Assembly: GCA_029939965.1 (NCBI GenBank) | Contig: JAOZRY010000187.1 | Span: 1 to 6,328 of the forward strand | Source: Bacteroidales bacterium | Lineage (GTDB): Bacteria > Bacteroidota > Bacteroidia > Bacteroidales > 4484-276 | Length of the DNA stretch: 6,328 nucleotides | Reading direction: 5' to 3' | Notes under the pieces: model-generated | The model's database searches: none | Told to the model about the DNA's origin: nothing | The model's input: the letters and a program-made list of their open reading frames with translations, nothing else | Shown here: positions 1 to 6,328 of the stretch, piece after piece | Layout: each line of letters opens with the position of its first letter | Position numbering within the stretch: the stretch's first letter is position 1 | Made by a program: the position numbers and the translations under genes

Positions 1-394
1 TTTTAAGTGCTTGTTTATAAACCTTTATTGCTTCTTTGTAATCTTCCTTCGAATAGTAAACTCCGGCTTTGAGAAAATAATATTGGAAATTTTGTGGATA
101 GAGCGACAATGCTTTATTTATATCTGTTAGAGCTTCGTCATATTTGCGAAACTGCAATAATAGATTGGCTCTCTGGTAATATCCCTGATGATATTGGTCG
201 AAAATATTCAGAGCCTTGTTGTATTGCTGATAAGCCTCATTGTGTTTTTTTTGGTTTTGGAGGCATATACCAAGGTAGTTAATGGCCACAAAATTATTAG
301 GGGTTTTGGCATAAACCTGCTCGAAAAGCTTTTGTGCCTCAACCCAATTTTTGGTTTTTAAAGAGTCCATTCCCTGTTCAAAAATTGAATCAGG
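1..394 (-). repeat. Tandem TPR units at the C-terminus of the membrane glycosyltransferase
   Basis: Three complete 34-residue TPR units and a fourth of at least 29 residues lie in exact register at residues 555-588, 589-622, 623-656 and 657-685. Each shows the TPR pattern: a small residue at position 8 (G or A), a small residue at 20 (A), A/V/Y near 27 and, in units 1 and 3, a Pro near 32. The second-helix starts are WVEAQ, HNEAY, YDEAL and YKEAI. TPRs form a superhelical protein-binding surface, so this part probably binds a partner or the acceptor protein. The array continues past the window edge, so the total number is unknown. Confidence 0.9.
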
Positions 395-2056
395 ATGTGT
401 TAATTTGGTGAAAGCGTGTACACTAAACTTATTATCATCAGATTTCAGGTACTTTATAAGTCCGAAATTATAGGGTCGGTCTAAAAAGAAATTAACCGGC
501 AAATCATTATCCCTTAATTTGGGGCGATAACTATAATGCGAATCCCAAATAATTAGCGAACCTATTTCGGTAGTATCTACTGTTTGTTTATTAATAGGAA
601 GAACAGTTTTAGGGAAATTAAACCTTGTTTTTCCCTGATAATAATAAAATAATGGGTGAATAGATAATACTTGTGTGTTTTCATCGAACAATATATTTGC
701 ACTTCTTCCTCTCGATGCAATCTTCAATTGATGTTGATACCAATCAGTTAGTTCTTCCATCGTATTATCTTCGGGCGAACGTTCGTAAGGCTTTATACTT
801 GATGCACTCAGCAGAAACGATAAGGCGATAAATACAATTGTTGGGATAGTTGGGTTAATTTTTTTAAACGGAATCATTAAAAATATAGCTGTTGGGATTG
901 CAAACAAAAGCATTTCCCAGGTTCTATTTGCCGAAAAAACAATGTTGTTATGCTCAAAAGTTTGGAACACTCCAATGGAAGCAACAAATCCGCTGAGAAG
1001 CAATGCCCATATTATTCGTTGTTTTTTGCGGAGTTTCACAAAATCATCTAATGTAAGTGCGGCTAACAACGAAATAAGTGGAGCTATTACAATCATATAG
1101 CGGAGGTTCCCACCTGTGGCCGGGCCAAAATCAAGTGTTTTGGAGCTGAATACCGAATGAAGTAAAAAGAAAATTAAGGCTGTTGTTAGTGCTATTACAT
1201 TCACCCTTTTAAACCTTACCAGTTTAATACTAATATAGGCAAAGAACAGGGTTAAATTTACACTACCAAATATTACCGACGACATTTTAAAATAATGTGC
1301 AAACCCCTGCCTTGGATATGCATCGCTTGCTTTTTCGGAGAAACCAAAAATACTATTGTAGATATACAATATGTCGCCATTGGCAACAAACCCCCACAAG
1401 CTAAGAAAAATTTGTGGGATAATTGAAACTATTGCCGGCAGGTATTGCTTTTGAAACAATAGGTATAAACCATACAAACCATAGAAAATGTAAAATTCTT
1501 GTCGGATTAAACAAAGGTATGATGCTATGATTGCTGTCCAGTAATACTTTTCCTTATAGTGTAGATATATACCCAAAACAACAAGAAAGGCTGAAATTAG
1601 CTCCGCATAATTTCTTGAACTTAATAAAATCCAAAGGGGTTGAGTAGCCAAAAGAAAAAAGGCCAGGATGGCATATTGTGATTTGAATTGCCTGGCAACT
1701 TTATACACAAAAAAGGAGGTGAATGCTGCAACCAAACAATTAAAGTAAATTACAAATTGTTCGCCCAGTAGTGCCGGTATAGCGTATATTAATTTAAATC
1801 CAGGTTTCGCCCAGTTACCCAATGCCGATGAATGGTCATACCAAAAGGTTCTCATGCCAATAAAATGACCTGCTTCATCGTGCTGGTAAAAACCGTTTGA
1901 AGTTTTCGAAAACAAAAAATAAATAATTGAGAGAACTATTGTAAAAAGAAGAAATAAATTGTCGCCTTTAGGCAAAACAATGCCGGATTTCTTTTTTGTT
2001 GCTGTTGGTTTTTTAGTAATTTTTTTGCCGGGTTTTATTTTCTTTTTGGGTTGCAT
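1..2056 (-). CDS. GT-C fold membrane glycosyltransferase with C-terminal TPR repeats (3' end cut by window)
   Basis: The frame is open for 685 codons from the ATG at 2056 to the window edge; no in-frame ATG was found just upstream. Residues 1-31 are a cytoplasmic-type tail with 12 Lys. About 12-13 hydrophobic segments follow, roughly between residues 33 and 419. The first outer loop (51-96) carries QHDEAGH, with D60-E61 placed like the acidic catalytic pair of GT-C enzymes (GT39/PMT/ArnT), followed by a KPGFKLIY segment resembling the family's KPP-L motif. Other family-like features are RQEFYI (185-190) and NLRYMIVIAPL (317-327). Such enzymes transfer a sugar from a polyprenyl-phosphate donor to lipid or protein on the periplasmic side; the acceptor here is unknown. 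A soluble region (about 420-554) leads to TPRs from residue 555 onward. An odd number of membrane segments would put the TPRs in the periplasm. The fold is fairly secure; the activity is inferred from motifs only. Confidence 0.68.
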   Translation of the reverse strand, partial: MQPKKKIKPGKKITKKPTATKKKSGIVLPKGDNLFLLFTIVLSIIYFLFSKTSNGFYQHDEAGHFIGMRTFWYDHSSALGNWAKPGFKLIYAIPALLGEQFVIYFNCLVAAFTSFFVYKVARQFKSQYAILAFFLLATQPLWILLSSRNYAELISAFLVVLGIYLHYKEKYYWTAIIASYLCLIRQEFYIFYGLYGLYLLFQKQYLPAIVSIIPQIFLSLWGFVANGDILYIYNSIFGFSEKASDAYPRQGFAHYFKMSSVIFGSVNLTLFFAYISIKLVRFKRVNVIALTTALIFFLLHSVFSSKTLDFGPATGGNLRYMIVIAPLISLLAALTLDDFVKLRKKQRIIWALLLSGFVASIGVFQTFEHNNIVFSANRTWEMLLFAIPTAIFLMIPFKKINPTIPTIVFIALSFLLSASSIKPYERSPEDNTMEELTDWYQHQLKIASRGRSANILFDENTQVLSIHPLFYYYQGKTRFNFPKTVLPINKQTVDTTEIGSLIIWDSHYSYRPKLRDNDLPVNFFLDRPYNFGLIKYLKSDDNKFSVHAFTKLTHPDSIFEQGMDSLKTKNWVEAQKLFEQVYAKTPNNFVAINYLGICLQNQKKHNEAYQQYNKALNIFDQYHQGYYQRANLLLQFRKYDEALTDINKALSLYPQNFQYYFLKAGVYYSKEDYKEAIKVYKQALK

Positions 2057-2098
2057 AGAGTATTCAAAAGTTTTATAGTTATGAGAAATAAAGAAAGG

Positions 2099-2106
2099 CA
2101 AAAATA
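2099..2106 (-). promoter_or_regulatory. Putative Bacteroidota-type -7 element for the glycosyltransferase gene
   Basis: Read on the minus strand, the bases are TATTTTTG, a full match to the Bacteroidota primary sigma consensus TAnnTTTG. Transcription would start near 2092, giving a 5' leader of about 36 bases before the ATG at 2056. No TTTG is visible at the expected -33 position, about 19-21 bases upstream. Short AT-rich matches arise easily by chance in such DNA, so this is tentative. Confidence 0.38.
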
Positions 2107-2117
2107 AGAAAAAACAG

Positions 2118-2134
2118 GGTGAAATAACTTCACC
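2118..2134. promoter_or_regulatory. Perfect inverted repeat GGTGAA-N5-TTCACC, possible operator
   Basis: Two perfect 6-base arms (GGTGAA at 2118-2123 and TTCACC at 2129-2134) flank a 5-base spacer, ATAAC. The repeat sits just upstream of the putative minus-strand -7 element, over the -33 zone, where a dimeric repressor or activator could bind. It is too short and lacks the T-tract needed for an intrinsic terminator, and neither gene ends here. The structure is visible in the sequence; the regulatory role is inferred. Confidence 0.35.
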
Positions 2135-2238
2135 ATAAATAAATTGGGATTTATGTAAAAAATTAAAACATGCTTATTTTTTTTTGATCGTAAGGTTTGA
2201 AAATCAGCTTTCATTGTTTTCAGTTTTTCTATCCGCAG

Positions 2239-2260
2239 TTTTCGCCCTTTTGGGTGAAAA
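2239..2260. repeat. Hairpin-forming inverted repeat, 9-base arms with TTTT loop
   Basis: TTTTCGCCC at 2239-2247 pairs with GGGTGAAAA at 2252-2260 across a 4-base TTTT loop, with one G-T wobble in the nine pairs. It lies mid-way between the two divergent genes, about 190 bases from each start. Its right arm shares GGGTGAAA with the inverted repeat at 2118-2134, so both might be sites for the same DNA-binding protein. There is no following T-run in either direction, so a terminator is unlikely. Confidence 0.35.
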
Positions 2261-2370
2261 TAGCCAAATTATTTTCCGAATATTTTATGCGATTTTAAGA
2301 TACACAAAAAAATACTTGTTTTTAACATGCAGATAAATAGGGTTTTAATGCAATCCATTTTTGTTTACCC

Positions 2371-2400
2371 TTTCTTAGTATTTTCTCTGGCATACGTTTA
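2371..2400 (+). promoter_or_regulatory. Weak candidate promoter for the C10 protease gene
   Basis: TACGTTTA at 2393-2400 matches five of the six fixed positions of the Bacteroidota -7 consensus TAnnTTTG, missing only the final G. TTTC at 2371-2374, 18 bases upstream, is a 3 of 4 match to the -33 TTTG. Transcription would start near 2407, leaving a leader of about 44 bases. The leader is A-rich with no clear Shine-Dalgarno, which is normal in this phylum. The call rests on degenerate motifs. Confidence 0.28.
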
Positions 2401-2442
2401 GAAGTAGTGGATTTCAAAATAGTTAATTATAAATATAAAAAC

Positions 2443-2454
2443 ATGAAATCATGA
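2443..2454 (+). other. Three-codon leader frame overlapping the protease start
   Basis: An ATG at 2443 opens Met-Lys-Ser and then stops at TGA 2452-2454. That stop overlaps the protease ATG at 2451 in an ATGA arrangement. The protease must start at 2451, or at a later in-frame codon, because the 2443 ATG is in another frame. The 2451 start gives a well-formed signal peptide. Whether the mini-frame is translated and feeds ribosomes to the protease start is unknown. Confidence 0.3.
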
Positions 2455-5400
2455 AAACACAAACTTTTACAATCGGAATGGTTCTGCTGCTTTTAGTCTC
2501 AATAATCGTTAAAGCAGAACATGTTGAAACAAATGATGCCGCAACTGTTGGCAAAAACTACTATTGGGAAAATTGCCAAATATCCCAAACGCTAACTTAC
2601 GATAAGGTAAACCTTAGCTTATTTGAAACCAGGACACAGAATGATTTACCCTTATTTTATGTCTTTAACATAAATGATTCGGATGGTTTTATAATTGTTG
2701 CTGCCGATGATAATGTAAAACCAGTTTTGGGTTATTCAACATCCGGAAATTGGGATGGTAATAATTTGCCGCCTGCCCTTATTCAGATGATTAATCGCTT
2801 TGAAGCACAGATTACGGAAGTGATAATAAATAAACTGGAGGGCGATGCTGAAATTGATGCAAGCTGGGAGAAGTATCAAAAAATGGTTCCGCCAGCCCCC
2901 AAATCAAAATCGGTTACTCCTATGCTAAATACCACATGGAATCAGGGAATATACTACAATCAGCAATGCCCTGCCGATGCTTCAGGCCCCGATGGCCATG
3001 CTTATGCAGGTTGCGTTGCCGTGTCGATGGCTCAGGTAATGTATTATCATCAGCATCCTGCACAGGGTGTTGGGTCAAACTCATACACACATCCGGTGTA
3101 TGGAACAATAAGTGCAAATTTTGGCACAACTACATATAATTATAGTAGTATGCCAGTTTCGCTTTCTTCCTATAATTTTCCGGTTTCCCAATTTATGTTT
3201 CATTGTGGGGTTTCGGTCGATATGAACTATGGCCCTGGTGGTTCGGCTCCAATGGGAACTAATTGGGATACAGATATCGAAGATGCACTCAAAAATAACT
3301 TCGATTACTCCTCTTCCTTACAATGGAAATGGAAAAATAGTTTTAGTACTTCAGTTTGGATATCGATGCTGAAGAGCGAACTGGATTTGAGCAGACCAAT
3401 AATTTATTACGGTTGGGATGGGAATCCAACTGGTTCGGCTCATAATTTTAATTGTGATGGATATGATAATTCAAATAACTTCCATTTTAACTGGGGGTGG
3501 GGTGGATATTATGATGGTTATTATCCGGTTACCAACCTTAATCCTGCTTCCGGTTATAATTACACATATTATCAGGGAGCTATTTTTGGGATGACTCCCA
3601 ACCAAAGCCAGCCACAAAATGATTACGACTGGGGCGATGCTCCCGATAATCCGGGATACCCTACTCTTTCGGCTAACAATGGTGCCCGTCATTTAGTGAG
3701 TAATCCGGTAAGTATTTGCCTCGGAACTCTCATTGATACAGAAACTGACGGACAGCCTGATATAAATTGCAAAGGAGACGACAACAATAATTTAGATGAC
3801 GAGGATGGAGTGATTTTTCCAACAATGTTAGTTGGCAGTACAGTTACAATTGTTGTAAATGCATTTGGTAATGGTGTTTTAAGTGCCTGGATGGATTTTA
3901 ACCAGGATGGCGACTGGGCAGATGCAGGCGAACAAATATTTGCCTTTAACATACTTACACCCGGTAGCCATAATCTTACTTTAAATATTCCGGCAACAGC
4001 AAGTGTAGGTTGGACTTATGCCCGCTTCAGATACAGTACCCAAGCCGCTTTGAGTTATACAGGAGCTGCTTCTGATGGGGAGGTGGAAGATTACTTTGTA
4101 AGAATTAACGAAGAGGGTGGTAGCACAAGCAACGACAGAAATATATTGTTTTCGGTAGATATTGGTTCTGATACCGAACTTAGCGATCCGGTGGCAGATA
4201 TGGATGAGGTTTTCGATCCCGGTGATGCATACCTCTTTCCGGGAACATATATGCCTTTTCCCGGAACAGACGGCTACTTTGATGATGTTCAGGCCTTTGG
4301 TAATGATCCAATGCCCGATGGTGGTGTTCCGGGTACAGGAGCACCATGCCTCTCAGGAATGCCTATTGAGGAATTAAAATATAGCTTTTTCGATATGGAT
4401 GGCATTGATTTAACCATTTGCGACCTGAGAGAATTTACGTTTGGAGAAGGTATGCCCCCGATCGAAAAATTTGATGAGCCATTTATTCATAATGCTGATA
4501 GCCTTTATATCTCTTTTGATGATGATGATGCGTTTCCTTACACCGATCCTTCTGGTAGCATTCCTCGTTTTGGCTTTTCGCCGGCAGGTATGATATATGG
4601 CCAACAGCAAAACAACGATGAAATATTTGAAGTTGATATTAATCTTACCTATCCCCTACAAGCACAAATTGTAAGTGTAACTCCAAAATATGATGAAGTT
4701 ACAATACATCCTAATCTTACACCCGATCCTGATATTAATGGCGGTAACGACCCCAACGAGCACGATGATGATGTGGATGCGCTGGATGTTCCTTACGCAC
4801 TTAACGACCTTGCACGTACATATTTTAGTGCAGACCATGAAGCTGTTTATGTAGATTTTAATGGTGTGCCACTAAACCCCGGAAGTATTTACCTTGCAGA
4901 AGGTGGCATGGCTATCGAAGTTATTAACGCTCAAACTGATATTGGTTTATTTCCTGATACAGATTTGGATGCTTTTGAATTTACATGGGCCGAATATCCT
5001 GACCCTGACTTTAATTACATGGCGTTGGCCATGATTTTTAGTGTGGATGATGATGACCCGACAACACCCGGTGATGAATCAGGCGGGATGAATCCCAACG
5101 AATTGTATCTTACTTTTATGACGGGTTGGTGGATCGACCTTACTCAGGATGGTTTACAGGATGATATTGACGCGATTACAATTTTTGAAACCACTAGCCC
5201 CCAACAAACTCCAAAAGCAGATTTTACTCCGCTCAATAGTGTAATCTATGCAGGACAATCTATTCAATTTACTGATATATCAACCAATGCACCCACAAGC
5301 TGGAACTGGACATTTAACGGAGGGAATCCTTCATCGCATACCGGCCCGGTTCCGCCTTTGGTTTTATACGCAAACCCCGGAACATATTCGGTTTCATTAT

Positions 5401-6328
5401 CAGTTTCCAATGCTTCTGGTACTAACACCAAAACCGGTTCTGTTCAGGTAATGCCTTCAAACTGGCAATTCACTACCTCCAACTTGTCTCATATTATTTC
5501 TGTTCCTTTAACTGTACTTCCCGCAGCAAATGGCGTGCAGCTATACAATGGCGATCTTATCGGTGTATTTTATACTGATAACCTTGGCAATGAAATGTGT
5601 GGCGGCTATTGTGTTTGGGATACAACAAATAATGGTGTAGTGATTGCTTATGGCGATGATATTACCACCTCGGGAAAAGATGGCTTTGCAGCCGGAGAGA
5701 TTTTTACATGGAAAGTTTTTAACTGGATTACTTTTACTACATACAATGAGTACCAAATATCAGTTACTTACAACCAAACTCTTCCAAATTTTGATGGTAA
5801 ATATTATGACTATGGAATCTCCTCTTTAACGAGCCTGTATTCTTATCAATCACAATTGATAAATGTTTTTCAGGGTTGGAGTGGAATATCAGGTTATCTA
5901 AATCCGGCAAACCCAAATCTTGATACCATACTCTCACCAATATTAAATAACCTGGTGATTCTCCAAAATTTCAGTGGGGTTTACTGGCCCGCTATGGCAT
6001 TAAATACACTCGTTAATTGGAACAGTACCGATGGATATGTTGTAAAGGTAAATCAGGATGTTGCTTTAAATATTCAGGGATCACCCGTAACAAATAAAAC
6101 CCTTAATCTGGCATCGGGTTGGCATCTTGTTCCTGCGCTGAATTCAAATGCAGCACCAGCTTCAGGTATATTTGGGGTTTCGGGTGTGATGATTGTAAAA
6201 GAGGTTGCCGGAAATAAGATTTACTGGCCTTCTCAAAATATTTTCACGCTCAATATGGTAAATCCTGGAGAAGCATATTTCTTGTACGCCACTACCAATG
6301 TAACACTTAACTATCCTGCCAAATCAGC
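2451..6328 (+). CDS. Secreted C10 (streptopain-like) cysteine protease with GEVED, acidic-repeat, PKD and C-terminal modules (3' end cut by window)
   Basis: The frame is open for 1292 codons from ATG 2451 to the edge. Residues 1-22 are a signal peptide (Lys, hydrophobic core, VKA before the likely cut). Residues about 30-120 resemble the Spi inhibitory propeptide (GFIIVAADD, VLGYSTSG). The protease domain (about 155-382) has GCVAVSMAQVMYYH with nucleophile C188, H331 in SAHNFNCDGYD and NWGWGG (N347, W348). The 17-residue His-to-Trp spacing equals that of SpeB. It should be a self-inhibited zymogen cutting extracellular protein; substrate unknown. Next come a GEVED domain (391-553, from DWGDAPD to GEVEDYF, with a Ca-loop-like DFNQDGDW at 482-489), an acidic repeat region (about 565-913), a PKD domain (922-1001) and a GDLIGVFY...CGGY module (about 1004-1130) followed by two tandem repeats (1140-1289). 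A type IX sorting domain would be expected beyond the edge. The streptococcal enzyme SpeB lacks the long tail. Confidence 0.93.
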   Translation, partial: MKTQTFTIGMVLLLLVSIIVKAEHVETNDAATVGKNYYWENCQISQTLTYDKVNLSLFETRTQNDLPLFYVFNINDSDGFIIVAADDNVKPVLGYSTSGNWDGNNLPPALIQMINRFEAQITEVIINKLEGDAEIDASWEKYQKMVPPAPKSKSVTPMLNTTWNQGIYYNQQCPADASGPDGHAYAGCVAVSMAQVMYYHQHPAQGVGSNSYTHPVYGTISANFGTTTYNYSSMPVSLSSYNFPVSQFMFHCGVSVDMNYGPGGSAPMGTNWDTDIEDALKNNFDYSSSLQWKWKNSFSTSVWISMLKSELDLSRPIIYYGWDGNPTGSAHNFNCDGYDNSNNFHFNWGWGGYYDGYYPVTNLNPASGYNYTYYQGAIFGMTPNQSQPQNDYDWGDAPDNPGYPTLSANNGARHLVSNPVSICLGTLIDTETDGQPDINCKGDDNNNLDDEDGVIFPTMLVGSTVTIVVNAFGNGVLSAWMDFNQDGDWADAGEQIFAFNILTPGSHNLTLNIPATASVGWTYARFRYSTQAALSYTGAASDGEVEDYFVRINEEGGSTSNDRNILFSVDIGSDTELSDPVADMDEVFDPGDAYLFPGTYMPFPGTDGYFDDVQAFGNDPMPDGGVPGTGAPCLSGMPIEELKYSFFDMDGIDLTICDLREFTFGEGMPPIEKFDEPFIHNADSLYISFDDDDAFPYTDPSGSIPRFGFSPAGMIYGQQQNNDEIFEVDINLTYPLQAQIVSVTPKYDEVTIHPNLTPDPDINGGNDPNEHDDDVDALDVPYALNDLARTYFSADHEAVYVDFNGVPLNPGSIYLAEGGMAIEVINAQTDIGLFPDTDLDAFEFTWAEYPDPDFNYMALAMIFSVDDDDPTTPGDESGGMNPNELYLTFMTGWWIDLTQDGLQDDIDAITIFETTSPQQTPKADFTPLNSVIYAGQSIQFTDISTNAPTSWNWTFNGGNPSSHTGPVPPLVLYANPGTYSVSLSVSNASGTNTKTGSVQVMPSNWQFTTSNLSHIISVPLTVLPAANGVQLYNGDLIGVFYTDNLGNEMCGGYCVWDTTNNGVVIAYGDDITTSGKDGFAAGEIFTWKVFNWITFTTYNEYQISVTYNQTLPNFDGKYYDYGISSLTSLYSYQSQLINVFQGWSGISGYLNPANPNLDTILSPILNNLVILQNFSGVYWPAMALNTLVNWNSTDGYVVKVNQDVALNIQGSPVTNKTLNLASGWHLVPALNSNAAPASGIFGVSGVMIVKEVAGNKIYWPSQNIFTLNMVNPGEAYFLYATTNVTLNYPAKS
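2646..2738 (+). other. Spi-type inhibitory propeptide core of the C10 protease
   Basis: Residues 66-96 carry LPLFYVFNI, GFIIVAADD and VLGYS, the pattern of the streptopain propeptide that folds against the protease and blocks the active site until it is cleaved off. Here it joins the mature domain through a Lys/Pro-rich linker around residues 142-155 (PPAPKSKS), a plausible activation cleavage region. The family match is by motif recall; the cut site is inferred. Confidence 0.75.
3621..4109 (+). other. GEVED domain of the C10 protease
   Basis: Residues 391-553 start with DYDWGDAPD, pass through GARH (about 409-412), a D-rich DDEDGV stretch and WMDFNQDGDW, and end with the family's signature GEVEDYF (543-549). 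This beta-rich module is common in secreted Bacteroidota and other environmental bacterial proteins, usually beside catalytic or adhesive domains. Its exact function is not established; the Asp/Asn-rich loops suggest calcium binding. Confidence 0.88.
4143..5189 (+). repeat. Acidic region with four degenerate repeats, no family recognised
   Basis: Residues about 565-913 contain four copies of a paired motif: a beta-strand-like [IL]-[FY]-[FI]-S-x-D element, then after 43-88 residues a D-[DT]-[VLI]-[DQ]-A-[FLI] element. The pairs are ILFSVD (565) with DDVQAF (611), LYISFD (685) with DDVDAL (773), TYFSAD (790) with TDLDAF (837) and MIFSVD (861) with DDIDAI (904). The region is very rich in Asp and Pro. 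I do not assign it to a named family. It resembles, from memory, DDLDAL-type repeats seen in some secreted bacterial proteins. A calcium-stabilised structural or binding role is a guess. Confidence 0.6.
5214..5453 (+). other. PKD domain of the C10 protease
   Basis: Residues 922-1001 show the PKD pattern: KADFTP at the start, then QFTDIST, WNWTFNGGNPSS, YANPGTYSVSLSVSNASG, and VQVM at the end. PKD domains are Ig-like beta sandwiches that act as spacers or bind polysaccharide or protein in secreted enzymes. It probably separates the catalytic half from the C-terminal module. Confidence 0.9.
5868..6317 (+). repeat. Two tandem ~80-residue repeats near the C-terminal side of the protease
   Basis: Residues about 1140-1221 and 1222-1289 repeat the same landmarks in register: GW at 1142 and 1223, YWP at 1178 and 1258, and a Gly/Ala-Tyr at 1195-1196 and 1275-1276. 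The GW-to-YWP spacing is 36 then 35, and the YWP-to-Tyr spacing is 18 in both. The preceding block (about 1004-1130, with GDLIGVFY, CGGY, YGDD and KDGFAAGE) and these repeats recur together in large secreted Bacteroidota proteins, as I recall them. A glycan or surface-binding function is possible but not shown. Confidence 0.7.

Larger units (their letters stand above)
2057..2450. other. Divergent intergenic region between the two genes
   Basis: About 394 very AT-rich bases separate two divergent start codons and must hold both promoters. They contain two inverted repeats (2118-2134 and 2239-2260) that share the octamer GGGTGAAA, found at 2117-2124 and 2252-2259. They also contain a T-run near 2177-2186, a good TAnnTTTG match reading left and a weaker one reading right. 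I see no convincing gene, tRNA or known riboswitch here. The only small frame is a 24-codon one at 2327-2401, which I rejected. Confidence 0.75.

Noticed and set aside
94..282. Short plus-strand frame of 62 codons
   Set aside because: It lies antisense inside the TPR-coding part of the minus-strand gene, whose protein has exact 34-residue TPR register; the short frame is a shadow.
2239..2260. Hairpin considered as an intrinsic terminator
   Set aside because: No T-run follows the stem in either direction, and no gene ends nearby; both neighbours start away from it.
2327..2401. A 24-codon frame on the plus strand encoding a hydrophobic peptide (MQINRVLMQS... ending LAYV)
   Set aside because: It has no ribosome-binding context, lies in AT-rich promoter DNA where hydrophobic short frames arise by chance, and overlaps the candidate -7 element of the protease gene.
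3471..3952. Two minus-strand frames of 73 and 87 codons
   Set aside because: They are antisense to the conserved protease active-site region and the GEVED domain. They show no family features and come from the codon pattern of the real gene.
4518..4532. GAT-repeat runs (also at 4764-4772 and 5046-5054) considered as a phase-variable microsatellite
   Set aside because: The runs have only three or four units, are trinucleotide so cannot shift the frame, and encode Asp in an acidic protein region. They look like composition rather than a switch.
1..6328. Searched for CRISPR arrays, insertion sequences, tRNA genes, toxin-antitoxin pairs or defence genes
   Set aside because: None was seen. Two long reading frames account for all but the ~394-base intergenic region, with no direct-repeat/spacer pattern, transposase or tRNA-like fold.

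Overview
The window is AT-rich, and its two long genes point to a member of the Bacteroidota. The evidence is a C10 (streptopain-type) protease fused to GEVED and PKD modules, a Bacteroidota-style -7 promoter element (TAnnTTTG) with no clear Shine-Dalgarno sequence, and many Asn/Lys/Ile/Tyr codons. The closest lineage cannot be settled from the sequence. A free-living marine or sediment-type member would fit the large secreted multidomain protein, but that is inference.

Layout: two divergent genes, both cut by the window edges, flank an AT-rich intergenic region of about 394 bases. On the minus strand (2056 down to 1) lies a polytopic membrane protein that looks like a GT-C fold glycosyltransferase (GT39/PMT/ArnT-like). 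It has a Lys-rich cytoplasmic tail, an Asp-Glu pair in the first outer loop, about 12-13 membrane segments, a soluble region and at least four TPR units that run off the window. On the plus strand (2451 to beyond 6328) lies one uninterrupted reading frame of at least 1292 codons. It encodes a secreted C10 cysteine protease with, in order: signal peptide, Spi-type inhibitory propeptide, catalytic domain (C188, H331, N347/W348), GEVED domain, an acidic region with four degenerate repeats, a PKD domain, and a Bacteroidota secreted-protein module ending in two tandem ~80-residue repeats. The true C-terminus, where a type IX secretion sorting domain would be expected, lies outside the window.

The intergenic region holds two inverted repeats and a plausible promoter on each side. 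One inverted repeat overlaps the -33 zone of the putative minus-strand promoter. No RNA gene, mobile element, CRISPR array or attachment site was seen.

The genes need not be functionally linked. A possible link is that the glycosyltransferase acts on the periplasmic side and the protease passes through the periplasm carrying a few D-S/T-aliphatic sequons. The most interesting points are the TMTC-like architecture of the membrane protein (GT-C core plus periplasmic TPRs) and the unnamed acidic repeat region in the protease.
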